From the NCBI RefSeq assembly GCF_900497805.2, contig NW_020954615.1, positions 12,222,856 to 12,286,855 on the forward strand: a stretch of 64,000 bases of DNA. The letters are read 5' to 3'. Shown one piece after another: positions 1 through 10,684 of this stretch. How positions within the stretch are numbered: position 1 is the stretch's first letter; the number at the start of each line of letters is the position of its first letter. The notes under the pieces are model-generated. The model did not search any database. It was not told the DNA's origin and was given only the letters and a program-made list of their open reading frames with translations. Origin of the DNA: Vombatus ursinus (Eukaryota; Chordata; Mammalia; Diprotodontia; Vombatidae). The translations under genes were made by a program, and so were the position numbers.

Positions 1-55
<55 letters not shown>
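1..55. repeat. (GATA)n microsatellite
   Basis: Uninterrupted GATA tetranucleotide array running off the left window edge, so its true length is unknown. It decays into GATG/GAATG units at its right end. Confidence 0.97.
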
Positions 56-61
56 GAATGG

Positions 62-245
62 ATGATGGTAGTTATTGTCCTTTGCTTTCAAAGAAAACCA
101 AAATGACATCACTACACTAGAGTCAATTTTTTGTGTAGCTGATCAGAACAATAGGACCTTGGAATGTTCCACAACAGGTGGGGAACAAATAGTCAGTGTG
201 AACATTTGAGGTGGATTCTCAAAGTCTGAGAGTCTTGCATTTCTC
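62..245. mobile_element. Marsupial interspersed repeat, copy 1 of 2
   Basis: Aligns by eye with 35465-35635. Shared blocks include accaaaatgacatca, a gagtcaa segment and gctgatcaga followed by caata. The spacing matches the type of RTE-derived short repeat common in marsupials. The family name is inferred, not verified. Confidence 0.5.
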
Positions 246-789
246 TTGCACTATTGAGCTACCTAAGAGGTTAAATCAGATATAGGACAGCTAAGCCAAA
301 GCAGGAAGGATGAGGCTCAGGGCTCACCTGAGCCACCAGAAGAAAAGTATGAAGAAAAATCCCATGCAAAGGAATCTCATCTTCTCAACTGTGAGGAGTT
401 TAGTATATTGCCCATGGAGTACTATGCATATAAATGAACCTTACTAAACATTTGTCAAATGGTTGATGGAGAGAGATCCTCCAGCAGTGGTGACCCTGGG
501 TAACCTTGTCAGCTGGGGTAAGCTGACCTGTCAATTGGGTAACAGAGAGGCTTCTTATTGAGGTGTAGATTGTAGTGGGAGGCCACTGAGCTCCTTTTCA
601 ACTCAGATTCCGTGAGTCTTGTGAACCCAGGAAATCAGAAGAGGGTGGACTAAGGTACTTCTGTTTTGCTCATCCATTACCAAGACTAAGTTTTAGTTAC
701 ACATGTTGGCCTGCTTAATTCTGATCCCAGCAATACTTAGAAGTTACAGAAAGTCTGATCTTAGCTAGAGTAGATGCAAGGTAAGCTTA
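246..789. other. Unclassified sequence
   Basis: No ORF of note and no repeat that I recognise. The first part may continue the interspersed repeat at 62-245. Confidence 0.4.
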
Positions 790-1080
790 GAGCCAAAGGT
801 TCTAGCAGCTAGAATGAGGAAAAGCCTCCTGCAGAATGTGGCATTTGATCTGAGTCTTAAAGAAAGCCAGAAATCTTAGAAACAGGAGTGAAAAGGGAGA
901 GAATTATAGGCATAGGGAACAGCTAGTGCAAAGGTGTGGAGAAGGAAGACAGAATATGATATGAAAGGAATAGCGAGAAGACCAGCATAGCTAGATCGTA
1001 GAGTTTGTGAAAGGAAATAGCCTGTAAGGAGACTAGAAAAGTAAGAAAGGGGCAAGGTATGAAAAGCTTTAAATGACGAG
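790..1080 (-). mobile_element. L2 LINE, 3' region, left part of a split copy
   Basis: Reads as the reverse complement of the L2 3' region: a block like gcttcctgcagaatgtggca, then a gagtcttaaagaaagcc-type segment, then cagctagtgcaaaggtg. It stops in the middle of the element at the L1 insertion and resumes at about 3286. Confidence 0.75.
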
Positions 1081-1301
1081 TAGATTATTAATTATTTCAA
1101 CTAACTTAGATTTTTGAGCCTTTGGTATTTTCCAAGTGTATCATCCTATCTTCTACAAAAAGAGATATTTTTATCACTGGGGCCAATATAATAAAAATGA
1201 CAATTTTACCCAAACTGATTTATATATTCCATGCCATCCCAAATAAATTACCAAAGAATGATTTTACTGAATTAGAAAAATTAATAACAAAATTCATTTG
1301 G

Positions 1302-1448
1302 GGGGCAGTTAGGTGGTGCAACGGATAGAGCACCAGACCCTGGAGTCAGGAGGACCTGAGTTCAAATCCAGCCTCAGACACATAACACTCACCAGCTGTG
1401 TGACTCTGGGCAAGTCACTTAATCCCAATTGCCTCACCAAAAAAAAAA
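1302..1448 (+). mobile_element. CORE-SINE, short A-tailed type, inside the L1
   Basis: Starts gggggcagttaggtggtg with a tRNA-like promoter head (box B-like gagttcaaatcc) and ends in an A tail at 1440-1448. Flanked by a direct repeat of tcatttgg (about 1294-1301 and 1449-1456), a target-site duplication from L1-type retrotransposition. It interrupts the ORF2 block just after KFIW. Confidence 0.93.
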
Positions 1449-2333
1449 TCATTTGGAAAAACAAAAAGTCAAGAATATCGAAGGAAATAAAGGAAAAAAG
1501 TGTAAAGAAAGGAGGTTTAACAGTACAAGAGCTTAAACTGTATTATTAAGCAGTAGTTATCAAAACTATCCGGTACTGGCTAAGAAATAGAAAGGTAGAT
1601 CAATGGAACAGAGTAGACATACCATTTACAGCAGCAAATAAACATAATAATCTTGTATTTGACAAGTGTAAAGATTTAAGATTTGGGGATAAGAATTGAT
1701 TATTTGGTAAAAAAAAAAAGTTGTAGGAAAAACTAAAAAGCAGTACGACAGAAATTGGGAATGGACCAATACCTCATACCGTATGCCAACATAAGGTCAA
1801 AATGGATACATGACCTAGATATAAAGAGAGATTTTATAAGAAAATTAGAAGAATATGGAACACATTATATATCAGACTTATGGATAGGCAAATTATTTGT
1901 GAATAAACAAGAGATAGGGAGCAAATTTAGATACAAAATGGATAATTTAAATTATATTAAATTAAAAGGGGGTTGTACAAATAAAATAAATAGAGCCAAG
2001 ATCAGAAGGAAAACAGAAAATTGGGGGAAAATTATAGACAGTTTCTCAAATAAATGACTCCTATTTAAAACTTTGTCAAATCTAAAAGAATATCAGTCAT
2101 TCCCCAATTGATCAAAGAATATGAACAGGCAGTTTTCCAATGAAGAAATCAAAACAATATATAACAATATATAGTCATGTAAAAATATTCTAAATCATTA
2201 TTGATTAGAGAAATGCAAATTAAAACAACCTTTAGGTATCACTTTACACCTACCAGAATGGCTAAAATGATAGAAAAGGAAAGTAACAAATGTTGGCAAG
2301 GATGTGGAAAAATTGGGACACTGATTCATTGTT

Positions 2334-2493
2334 TTGGTTTTTTTTTTTTGTTTTCATATGAGACAATTGGGGTTAAGTGACTTGCCCAGAGTCATACAGC
2401 TGGTGAGTGTTATGTGTCTGAGGCCGGATTTGAACTCAGGTCCTCCTGACTCCAGGGCCAGCACTCTATCCACTGAGCCACCTAGCTGCCCCA
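2334..2493 (-). mobile_element. CORE-SINE, short type, antisense, perfect 17-bp TSD
   Basis: The reverse strand carries the SINE head (ggggcagctaggtggctcag), the box B-like segment and a poly-A tail, seen here as a T-run at 2338-2350. The exact direct repeat gacactgattcattgtt flanks it at 2317-2333 and 2494-2510. That marks a clean insertion into the L1 remnant and makes this SINE younger than the L1. Confidence 0.97.
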
Positions 2494-3041
2494 GACACTG
2501 ATTCATTGTTGGTGAAACTGTGAACTGATTCAGTCATTTTAGAGAGCTGGAATTACGTCCAAAGAGTTATCAAAGTACCTATTTGACCCAGCAATACCAC
2601 TACTAGGTCTATTTCCAAAAATGATTAGAAAAAGTAAAAGAACATATATGTTCTAAATAGTTTATGACACCTTTCTTTGGATGGCAAAGAACTGGAAATT
2701 GAAGATATGTCCATGTATTAGGGTATGATTGAACAAGTTGTGGTACATGATTGTGATGGAATAATACTGTGCTCTAAGAAATGATGAGCTCAATGGTTTT
2801 AGGAAAACACAGAAAGATTTGCATGAAATAATGAAGAGTGAAATGAGCAGAACCAAGAAAACAGTGTATTACAGTAATAGCAATATTGTTTTAAGAATTA
2901 TTGAATTAATAAGTTTTTTTGTCTATTCTTGTTTTGTCTGTTATAAATGCCCAAATAAACTATAAAGGAAATATGAAGAAAGATGCTATCAGCATCTAGA
3001 GAAAGAACTGATCAATAGAAATATGTATAGAAAAATTTTAC

Positions 3042-3044
3042 ATA

Positions 3045-3077
<33 letters not shown>
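3042..3077. repeat. (TA)n in L1 3' UTR
   Basis: TA/TG dinucleotide tract embedded in the 3' UTR of the L1 at 1081-3285. Confidence 0.9.
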
Positions 3078-3285
3078 CCACATATACCTATACCTCTTTG
3101 TGTCTAATGGTAGCCATCTCTAATGTGGGGGGAGGAGGAAAAATATTTATAAGATAATTTTATAGTATATTTGAAAGGAATAGCAAACTGCATAGTGGAT
3201 TTGCAATTTCATCTTTTTATTGTACTGTTATGGAAATGCTTTTTTATTCCATAAATTCAAAATTAAATAAAAAATTTAAAATAAC

Positions 3286-3510
3286 AAATGAGCTGATCTT
3301 CAGTCTTAAAGATAAAAGACCCACTAGAGGTTCACAAGTAATGAGACAGGGACATGGTCAGACCTGTACCTTTGGACAATCATTTGGTTGTCTGGGCTGC
3401 TTTGTGGAAGGTGGAAGGAAGGGGAAAATTCTTAAGGCAGGGAGACCAATCCTGAGGCAGTTGCAATAATCCAGGTGAGAGGTAATTCCTGAACTAGAAT
3501 GATTTCTGAA
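3286..3510 (-). mobile_element. L2 LINE, right part of the split copy
   Basis: Continues the L2 interrupted at 1080. The antisense segments gacatggtcagacctgt and cagggagacca..caataatccaggtgagag are in the expected order for L2 ORF2 read from its 3' end. Confidence 0.8.
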
Positions 3511-4745
3511 GTTTATTTTAGCTGGAACATTCTAGAATTGTCTTTAAAAATCCCTTCCCAAGGTATGATCCAAGACTTCTGCCCAGCTGAGTATCAAAGT
3601 CCCTTGAATTTCCTGAACGACTATAATACTTTTTCATGCAAAAAAAAGGATAACTGTCAAGATTACTGGCCTACATGAAGTAGATTTAAGATGGAGGTCT
3701 TGTTTTGTGTCAGTCACCAAATGGTTATAACAAGAGAATGATGAATGATAGGAGAATTGCTCTTGAAATGGAAAGAGAAATGTGACAGCCTGGGCATTGA
3801 TTCTCCCAGCTGTTGGTATGCCCATGGCATTCCTTGTGGAAAAGCCTCATGGAAAGGACCGGTCCCTTAGGCTGGAAAGGATGTTGCTATGCTGAGGGTT
3901 AGGGAGGAAGAGACTTGTCTTCACCACCACTCATGTCTGCCGTTCCTGAGTGTCACACTCTGCTTCAGGCACCCCTAAAGCTTCCAATTCCTATCAGTTT
4001 TGAACTAAATGCTAGTGCTTTAGGCTGCCAAAAAAAAAATTCTCCAGTGACTCATAAGCATCATGTAGCTGAATGAGCTGTGGCCAGCATGAGCCCAGAA
4101 AGAGCTCAGTGAAGAACCCACTATCACAGAAAACCTGCTATAAAATAAACATGATGTACACTTGGACTGTCAGCCACACCACTATCAGTGCCAATGATGA
4201 AAAGGTGAATCTTGAGGAAGCCTTCTTAACCTTGTATCCCAATAGGTCTGTCTGTGGATGGATTGCAAAGATGTCTGTGAACTTAAATGAGGGAAAACCA
4301 ACTTTACTGTCATTAACGTCTAACTGAAAGTTAGCATTTCCTTTGAAGATTTTCAAAATGTTTACTGGGAAGAGGTCCAGATCTGGCTTCACCAGATGAC
4401 CAAAGGCACCAAAAAAGGTTTGAAAGAAGTCCTGCTTTAGAGACAATAAAAAAATTTACACGTGGACCACTCATGATTTTTTTTATTATGAACTTGACAG
4501 ACATAAACAAATACATCATTTCTGTATACAAAAAAAGAACAGAAAAGGATAATTGTATGTGAAATTGAATCTATTATATATTAACTTGAGTTTTTTTATA
4601 ATGATACCTTTAATATATTCATTCCAATATTGTCTTGTTTATCTGTATGTCTTTCAGAAGTTCATTCTGTTCTGTAGTTGCTTCACTGATGTTCCTTTTT
4701 CTTTTTTCCCATTCATTGATTGAACAAGTATTAATTAAAGCTAGA
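3511..4745. other. Unclassified region with opposed short ORFs
   Basis: No repeat family recognised. Open frames overlap on both strands at 4073-4327 (+, 84 codons) and 4138-4446 (-, 102 codons). Neither product resembles a protein I know, and codon use gives no support. A short A-run (aataaaaaaattt near 4446-4458) follows the plus-strand block, so an old processed insertion is possible but unproven. Confidence 0.35.
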
Positions 4746-4749
4746 AGAG

Positions 4750-4920
4750 TGAAAAGAGCAGTAAAATAGGAGTCATGAGATCTGGGTTCAGATTCTACCT
4801 CTGACACTTATAACCTGTATGACTTCAGGCAAATCACTGTAACATCCTGGGTTTCAATTTCTTCATCTTAAGTGTGAGTTCTGGGGTTCTTTCTAACTCT
4901 TACAGTTTATGCTCTAACAC
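4750..4920 (+). mobile_element. MIR-type SINE
   Basis: MIR layout in sense: gtcatgagatctgggttcag, then gacttcaggcaaatcact, then the tcatcttaagtg/ttctttctaactctt tail. Confidence 0.75.
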
Positions 4921-4939
4921 CCCTTCTAGCTTTCCGGCA

Positions 4940-5160
4940 TAGTGTGCATAGTACTAGATTTGTAGTCAGGAAGAACTGAGTTCAAATCCTGCCTATGACA
5001 TTCACTGTCCATGAGACCTTGGGCAAGGCATTTGGTCTCTCTGAGTCTCAGATTCCTAATCTATAAAATCAAGACAATAATCCTCAAAGTAACCACCACA
5101 CTGAATTTTTGTGAACTTTCCACAAGATGGCACTATGTAAATGGCAATTATTATTATTCC
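4940..5160 (+). mobile_element. MIR/CORE-SINE
   Basis: Sense SINE with gtagtcaggaagaactgag, box B-like gagttcaaatcc, cttgggcaaggca, and a degraded 3' end near the TTA-rich tract. Confidence 0.75.
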
Positions 5161-5309
5161 ACTTGGGATCAACAAGGCATCAAAGAACTGGCATCTTTCC
5201 AATAAATCCTTTGGTATGCAGACACTGAGTCCTGCTAAAAATAGAAGCTCTGTGTCTTAGGAACTGGTGAAACAAAGGCTATTACTACTACTATGCTATT
5301 ACCACTACT

Positions 5310-5552
5310 ACTACAATGATTAATATAGCACTTACTATGTGCCAGGCACTGTGCTAAGCACTTTCCAAATATTATTTCATTTGATCCTCACAACAACCCT
5401 AGTAGGTAGGTGCTATTATTATCTCCATTTTAAAGATTAGGAAACTGAGTGACTTGCCCAGGGTAAAATGGCCAGTAAGTACCTAAAACTGGATTCGAAC
5501 TCAGATCTTCCTGACTCTATGCCCAGTGCTCTACCCACTGCACCACGTAGAC
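5310..5552 (-). mobile_element. MIR-type SINE, antisense, near full length
   Basis: Contains gtgccaggcactgtgctaag, gatcctcacaacaaccct, gaaactgagtgacttgccca and the reverse head ctgactctatgcccagtg, all in MIR antisense order. Confidence 0.88.
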
Positions 5553-5579
5553 AAAATTAAACTGCCATAGAGAAGCATG

Positions 5580-5688
5580 TTTATTATTACAACTAATAAA
5601 AGTTGTTGAGCACAAATACTTAGAGAGGCAAGATGATTTGCTCAAGACTACACTAATAAAAAGTGGTGAGAATCATACCTGGGCTAGG
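5580..5688 (-). mobile_element. MIR fragment, antisense
   Basis: Short degraded piece with the gagaggcaagatgatttgct and aagtggtgagaatca segments of antisense MIR, abutting the next SINE. Confidence 0.5.
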
Positions 5689-5689
5689 G

Positions 5690-5960
5690 AAACAGCAAGG
5701 TGATAAAGCAGATAGAACATAATCTTTGGAATCTGAAAGACCTGAGTTCAAATCTGGCCTCAGACACTTACTAACTGTGGATCCTATGCAAGTCAATTAA
5801 CCTCTGCCTGCCTCAGTTTCCTTTTCTATAAAATGGGGATAATAACAATATCTACTTTCCAGGGTTGTGGTGAGAATCAAATGAGATAATAATTATAAAA
5901 TGCTTAGTACAGTGCCTAGTGCATAATAAGAAAATGGTTAGCTATTATTATTATATTGGT
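5690..5960 (+). mobile_element. CORE-SINE, MIR-tailed type
   Basis: Head with gacctgagttcaaatctggc, middle with gcctcagtttcc..ataaaatggggataat, and the tail cttagtacagtgcctagtgc followed by a TTA-rich end. Confidence 0.9.
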
Positions 5961-5969
5961 ATATCTAGA

Positions 5970-6680
5970 GTAGGAAATGTATACAACAATCAACTAGGCA
6001 ACAGTTTATTACCAGAGCGAAACCATGTGAGGGGTCAGGAGAAGGGTGAGATTATGCATGTAAGATTGCAGCTCAGCCTTGCCCAAGTGCTTGTTTTGGC
6101 AGGCTTCTCCCTGAAAGTAATAGCCTATGTGGCCAGACCTTTGTTCTCATGAAACTGGAAGCCAAGAATTATCTGAGACTGGAAGTTCCTGATGCGTCAT
6201 TCTGCTTTCATCTGCTGCCCCCGCCAAGGCTTTCACCTGAACCTGAACCGAGTGTAGTAAATGACAAATAGGGAATACACATAGAGAGCTGCAACGGTCG
6301 TCCAGAGATCTGAAGCAAGAACAGGACCACAAGAAGAGTGACACATGGTCTTGCAACCCCAAATCATCCTAGAGCCAGCCTGAATGGGACTACTGGCTGC
6401 CATGAAACCCCCAAGCCATGGTGAGACGGAGGCAGAACCCCTGTGGCCTTTTCCATTTCACCCTCTGGCTTGCCAAACCAACCTTAGTGAATTCTGCATC
6501 TCACAATCTCTGCCTGTACTCTTTTCCCTCTTGCATCAGCTTGGAAGAGGGATAAGGAGAACACTCACTCCAGTGAAGATGTTTCATTACAAATTTGCCA
6601 TCAAGAGGTTTCTCTACATTTGTTGTGGGGTTTATTGTTGTTGTTGTTGTTACATAGCAACTCAAACATAGGCACCTCTT
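5970..6680. other. Unclassified, relatively GC/CpG-rich block
   Basis: No repeat recognised. It keeps several CpGs (near 6019, 6193, 6222, 6249, 6294-6299 and 6426) in an otherwise CpG-poor window. Open frames on both strands (6147-6362 -, 6384-6671 +) have no recognisable product. A short TTG run lies at 6636-6651. It could be a solo LTR or unique sequence. Confidence 0.3.
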
Positions 6681-6683
6681 CTG

Positions 6684-6943
6684 TTATTGTTCAGTTGTGT
6701 CATCTGTGTCTGACTCTTTATGAGCCCATTTGGAGTTTTCTTGGCAAAGATACTGGAGTAGTTTGCCATTTCCTTCTCCAGCTCATTTTGTAGGTGAGGA
6801 CCAAAGGCAAGTTAAGTGACTTGCCCAAGACCACACAGCTAGTAAGTGTCTGAGGCCAGATTTGAATTCAGGAAGATAAATCTTCCTGACTCCAGGTCTG
6901 GCACTCAATCCACTGTGCTACCTCACTGCCTCAATAGGTACCT
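6684..6943 (-). mobile_element. CORE-SINE, long type, antisense
   Basis: Antisense order: ttgttcagttgtgtcat, ttttcttggcaaagatactg, gtttgccatttccttctcc, aagtgacttgcccaaga, and the head ending ccactgtgctacc. Nearly full length. Confidence 0.93.
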
Positions 6944-6984
6944 TACTACATTTAAATAAATCATGTGACTTGAGCTATAAATTG

Positions 6985-7610
6985 ACCCAGCCATCCTGTA
7001 TAGCAATTTAGAACTATGCCCAAAATATTGCTAACACTTTACTTTCCCTTTGACCCAATGATACCATTGCTAGACCTATACCCCAAAGATGTCAAAGAAA
7101 GAGGAAAGGGACATATATATAATATTATTTATAGCAATTCTTTTTCTGGTGGCAAAGAACTAGAAAGTAGAGGAGTGCCAATCACTTAATGAATAGCTAG
7201 AAAAATGTGATATATGAACATAATAAAAAATTGTGTTGTGAGAAACAATGACAGTTTCAGAGAAACTGAAGATGACCTGTATGAGCTGATGCAAAGTAAA
7301 GTGAGCAGAACCAGGAGAACAGTTTATATTATCACAACAACATTGTATAAATGAATAACTTTGAAGGACTTTCCAACTCCAATCAACTCAATGGCCAACC
7401 ATGATTTCAAGGGACCAATGACAAAGCAAGTTACTCATCTCTTGACAGAGAAGTAAAGGACTAAATGTGGAGAATGAGTCACACATTCTGTACATGGTCA
7501 ATTTGGGAATTTGTTCTTCTTGATTGTGCATATTGGCTGCAAGATTCCCTCCTCCATAGGAGAAAAGAGATAAGAAGGAAAGAAAATAAATGCTTGTTAA
7601 TTGTAAATAA
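6985..7610 (+). mobile_element. L1 LINE, 3' end only
   Basis: Begins in the degenerate C-terminal ORF2 region (caatttagaactatgccc; tttgacccaatgataccatt). It continues through gagcagaaccaggagaacag to a 3' UTR with ttgattgtgcatattggc and an A-rich tail. 5'-truncated. Its 3' UTR differs from those at 3000-3285 and 21970-22215. Confidence 0.88.
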
Positions 7611-7639
7611 ATAAATGGATGGATAAACTAATAAATAAA

Positions 7640-8010
7640 ATAACCCCTAAAAACTCTAAGTTAAATGAATGAAATCAATTGGAAAGTCAAAAGCAAATTC
7701 CCCAAACTCAAGTGAGGATCTTGAGCACAGAAATGGGAGGGTTTTCAATTTTAGTAATTTTAGAGCATATTCTAGATCTTGCCCCTAGACTTATACTGAA
7801 TCTGGGGGCAGAGTCAGACTCCACAGGGAGGAAAGGAAAGTAGGTTAAATTGGTGGGTTCAGTATCTTCTGATGAGCAAAGAAGATACTGTAGCCTTTGA
7901 GAAAGGCAGTGTATGTACACTGAATACCTTTAGACTTATTTCCTAACTAGTGGTCTGAGGGTAGTGTCATCTGGTGGTCAAAGTATAGAGGACATCTCCT
8001 AGATGTTTAA
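7640..8010. other. Unclassified sequence
   Basis: No clear repeat and no convincing ORF. The segment taactagtggtctgagg and surroundings are unique by eye. Confidence 0.4.
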
Positions 8011-8018
8011 TTAATTGA

Positions 8019-8585
8019 GTGACAGCCTATTTCTCTGTAGGTTACAAAAAGCAAAGGGACAAGCCATATGTGAATTGTTTACTTAGGATTTTTTGTGCAG
8101 AAATGTTAGAGAGCTGTGGGTTAAGGAATAGTACAGTTCTATGGATTCAGAATTGGTTCAATGACCAGACCCAAATAGTAGTGGTTAATTATTTGCTCTC
8201 ACCTTGAAGGATCTCAAGTATAGTGCCTCAGGGATCTGTACTTGGCCCTACACTCTATATCACTGATTTAGATGAAGGCACAAGTGGCATGCTTTTAAAA
8301 TTTGTGAAAGACAACAAGCTGGAAGGCATAAGCAACACATGGGGGTCAGGGGAGAGAGGAGAGAGAACAAAGTCAGGATTTTTAAAAATAATTTTAAAGG
8401 TTTGAATATGAGACTGAAATGAATAAGGAAAAATGTGATTTTAAAAATGTAAAATCTAAAACACAGACTCCGTAAATCAATTTTACAAGCTTGAGAGTTC
8501 CCAAAGAAGAGCTCCAAGCACAGTAAAGGGCCTTGAATTTACACCAAAAGAGAATCACTTGAAATAACCAGGGATGCTTGGCCTA
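8019..8585 (+). mobile_element. L3/CR1 LINE, reverse-transcriptase fragment
   Basis: Translation shows WIQNWFNDQTQIVVVNYLL at 8140-8200 and [21 protein letters not shown] at 8222-8288, the hallmark RT block of CR1-clade LINEs (usually [22 protein letters not shown]). The catalytic FADD-type motif is changed (FVKDN). Later L3 C-terminal sequence follows to about 8580. It is an inactive fossil LINE. Confidence 0.85.
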
Positions 8586-8597
8586 GAGGGGAAAAAT

Positions 8598-8925
8598 ATT
8601 AATAGCGTGCATTTATGTAGCACTTTAAGGCTTGTAACAAGGACATCTAAGTGGTGTAGTGGATAGAATGTGAGGTCTGGAGACAGGAAGACTCATCTTA
8701 GTGAGTTCAAATCTGACCTCAGAAACATAACATCTGGGTGACCTTGAGCATGTCATTTAACCCTGTTTGCCTCAGTTTCCTCTTCTGTAAAATGAGTTGG
8801 ATAAGCAATGGCAAACCACCCCAGTATCTTTGCCAAGAAAACCCTAAATGGGTTCACAAAGAATTAGACACAAATGAACAACAAAGGTGCAAAATGATTT
8901 ACAAATAAGATCAGGCTTTGTTGTG
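8598..8925 (-). mobile_element. MIR, antisense, split by a SINE
   Basis: The left arm has tgcatttatgtagcacttta and the right arm caaaatgatttacaaataag, consecutive in antisense MIR. The SINE at about 8641-8886 lies between them. Confidence 0.7.
8641..8886 (+). mobile_element. CORE-SINE, long type
   Basis: Head catctaagtggtgtagtgga, box B-like gagttcaaatctg, then tgcctcagtttcctcttct and the long-type tail ggcaaaccaccccagtatct..acacaaatgaacaacaa. Confidence 0.93.
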
Positions 8926-8939
8926 TAATAGTCATTTAT

Positions 8940-9050
8940 GTACATGGCTTTACTGCTTTTAGATTGCAAGATCCTTGAGGACAGAGCCTATACCATTTGT
9001 CATATATCCTCAGCACCAAACACAGGCTTATGAGCATCTACTGAGAAAAA
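8940..9050 (+). mobile_element. L2 3' end
   Basis: L2 3' UTR order: agattgcaagatccttgagg, acagagcctataccat, then cctcagcaccaaacacaggc. Confidence 0.7.
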
Positions 9051-9114
9051 AAAAACATGGGCTTAGGTATTATCATCTATATACAGATAATGACTCAGGT
9101 TCTGAATCAGGCAT

Positions 9115-9470
9115 TCAAAATCATGGAGCCTTTCAGAGTTGAAAGGGACATCAGTAACCACCTATTCCAACTTATAACTTGTCATTTAGGATTTGCATGA
9201 AGACCTTCAGGGAGGGAGAACCCACTGGATTCCAAGAAAGCTTATCCTACTTTTGGATAACTGTAATTATTAGGAAGGTTTTCTCTTATGTCAAGACTCA
9301 TTTTGTGCCTTTATATCTTATATTTAATAGTCCTCACTCTATTCTTTGAGGCCAAAGAGAACGTTACTCATTAGCATCTAAAATTATTTTCCATATATGT
9401 ACCCATGCTGAATAATTTACATAATATTCAAGTTTGAGTGAGGTATTGGCCACAGAACTTTTCTAACTCT
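9115..9470 (-). mobile_element. L3/CR1 3' region, antisense
   Basis: Antisense L3: gaccttcagggagggagaac, tacttttggataactgtaat, ggaaggttttctcttatgtc, then tttgaggccaaagagaac. These are the reverse complement of the conserved L3 ORF2 C-terminus. Confidence 0.8.
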
Positions 9471-10285
9471 TGCAATCTGTTTCCAAATCAGAGGACCATC
9501 CCTTCCCTCTACAATGCCCAAGTTCCTTTGCCAGTGATCCCCAAGGATAAATGCAATTTTTCACTTGCTCATAAAATGCACTGTTTCAGCTCATTCAGGT
9601 CAAAAGAATTTATTATTTTCAGGCTCTTGGCTGGAGAAAAATAACTTCCATTTTCCTTTAAAGAAAGTCACCCCACCACTAGTGCCAGAAAGACTCTTAC
9701 AAAGACAGTTGGGGGGGGGGGTTATTGTCATTAATTAGTGTTATTATTATTAGTTCAGCATAATGTTTAGCAGCACTTAACTAGATTAAAAAAATAAATG
9801 GGTCAATTGCACTGAAATTTCATTCTCTGATTAGCTGAGTTGTACTTCATTTTTGGCACTTAAAGGTCAAAGATACTTTAATAAAAATACTGGTAGGAAC
9901 ATGATTTATACAACACAGAATTAATTTTGAATGAGGATTTGATCTTTTGTGATATTGCTTTACTTTTCCCACAGAATTATTACATGATGCTGTTAATGAG
10001 AAACATTAATATGGCCTTTAAAAAGATCATTAAGCACACAGCATAGCGAAATGAGAATTAGTGATTGCTCTAAATTTCAATACAAACTGTTCCAGCTTTG
10101 AGAACTACAATAACAAAAAACTCATACGCTATCTCTACAAAATACATGCCTACTATTGTCAAACTTAGTATGGCTTATAATTGGAGGGCTATAAATATCA
10201 GATATAGCTAGACATCTCTGAAATTTAAGTATTATCTACTGATTAGTTACTGAAACATTTTCCAGGCAAAAATTTTCCAGTTTCA
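9471..10285. other. AT-rich, repeat-poor unique block
   Basis: A G-run lies at 9711-9721. From about 9722 to 10140 the sequence is AT-rich, complex and free of recognisable repeats, with no long ORF. This is the look of conserved noncoding DNA, but conservation was not tested. Confidence 0.4.
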
Positions 10286-10289
10286 AAGG

Positions 10290-10490
10290 ACTGTGATGAT
10301 AGTTAAGATCTATCCAAATAGAGGATAGGCTATTTTGGGATATGATGGGTCCCTCCTGACTGGAGGCCTTTAAGAAGAGGATGGATGACAATTTGATAGA
10401 TATATGGTAGTGGGATTTCTTGTTAAGGTAAGGGTTGGACTGGACAGAGACTGGCATGCCTTTGGATTGTGAAATCCTGAGATTCTGTAA
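10290..10490 (+). mobile_element. L3/CR1 3' end
   Basis: Sense L3 end: cctttaagaagaggatggat, ggttggactggacagagact, and a tail-like gaaatcctgagattctg. Confidence 0.75.
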
Positions 10491-10684
10491 TATAAGGGCC
10501 AAGAGACATGAATGCCAACCTTGTCTTGACACTGAGCACATGGCCCATTAAGGAATGTGGGCCAGCTTAAACACAGCATCCATTAAAACATTTACAGAGA
10601 TCAATATGTTGAGTTATCGATACCTTGTCCTGACCTGATGAGCCTCATTGAACACTGACACTATGTTGTCTCTGATAATAAGCC
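10491..10684. other. Unclassified sequence
   Basis: No recognised repeat or gene. Confidence 0.4.

Larger units (their letters stand above)
1081..3285 (+). mobile_element. L1 LINE, 5'-truncated, ORF2 C-terminal half and 3' UTR
   Basis: Translation resembles the L1 ORF2 protein after the reverse transcriptase. The segment [18 protein letters not shown] at about 1180-1240 matches the usual NIVKMAILPKVIYRFNAIP region. Further on come KFIW, a GGLTV..LKLYY block, and WIHDLDIKRDF at about 1810-1850. Downstream the degenerate C-terminus and a 3' UTR end in an A-rich tail near 3261-3284. The frame is broken by stops, frameshifts and two SINE insertions. It lies inside an L2. The flanking 10-mers aaatgacgag (1071-1080) and aaatgagctg (3286-3295) are an imperfect candidate target-site duplication. 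It is a dead copy. Confidence 0.9.

Noticed and set aside
1302-1448. tRNA gene signal (box A/B-like) in SINE heads
   Set aside because: The box B-like gagttcaaatcc is part of a tRNA-derived SINE repeated many times in the window; no cloverleaf or acceptor stem.
8019-8405. Reverse-transcriptase-like frames, considered as a host or group II/retron RT
   Set aside because: The [9 protein letters not shown]..DLDEG block is that of CR1/L3 LINEs. The element is broken and in an L3 context.
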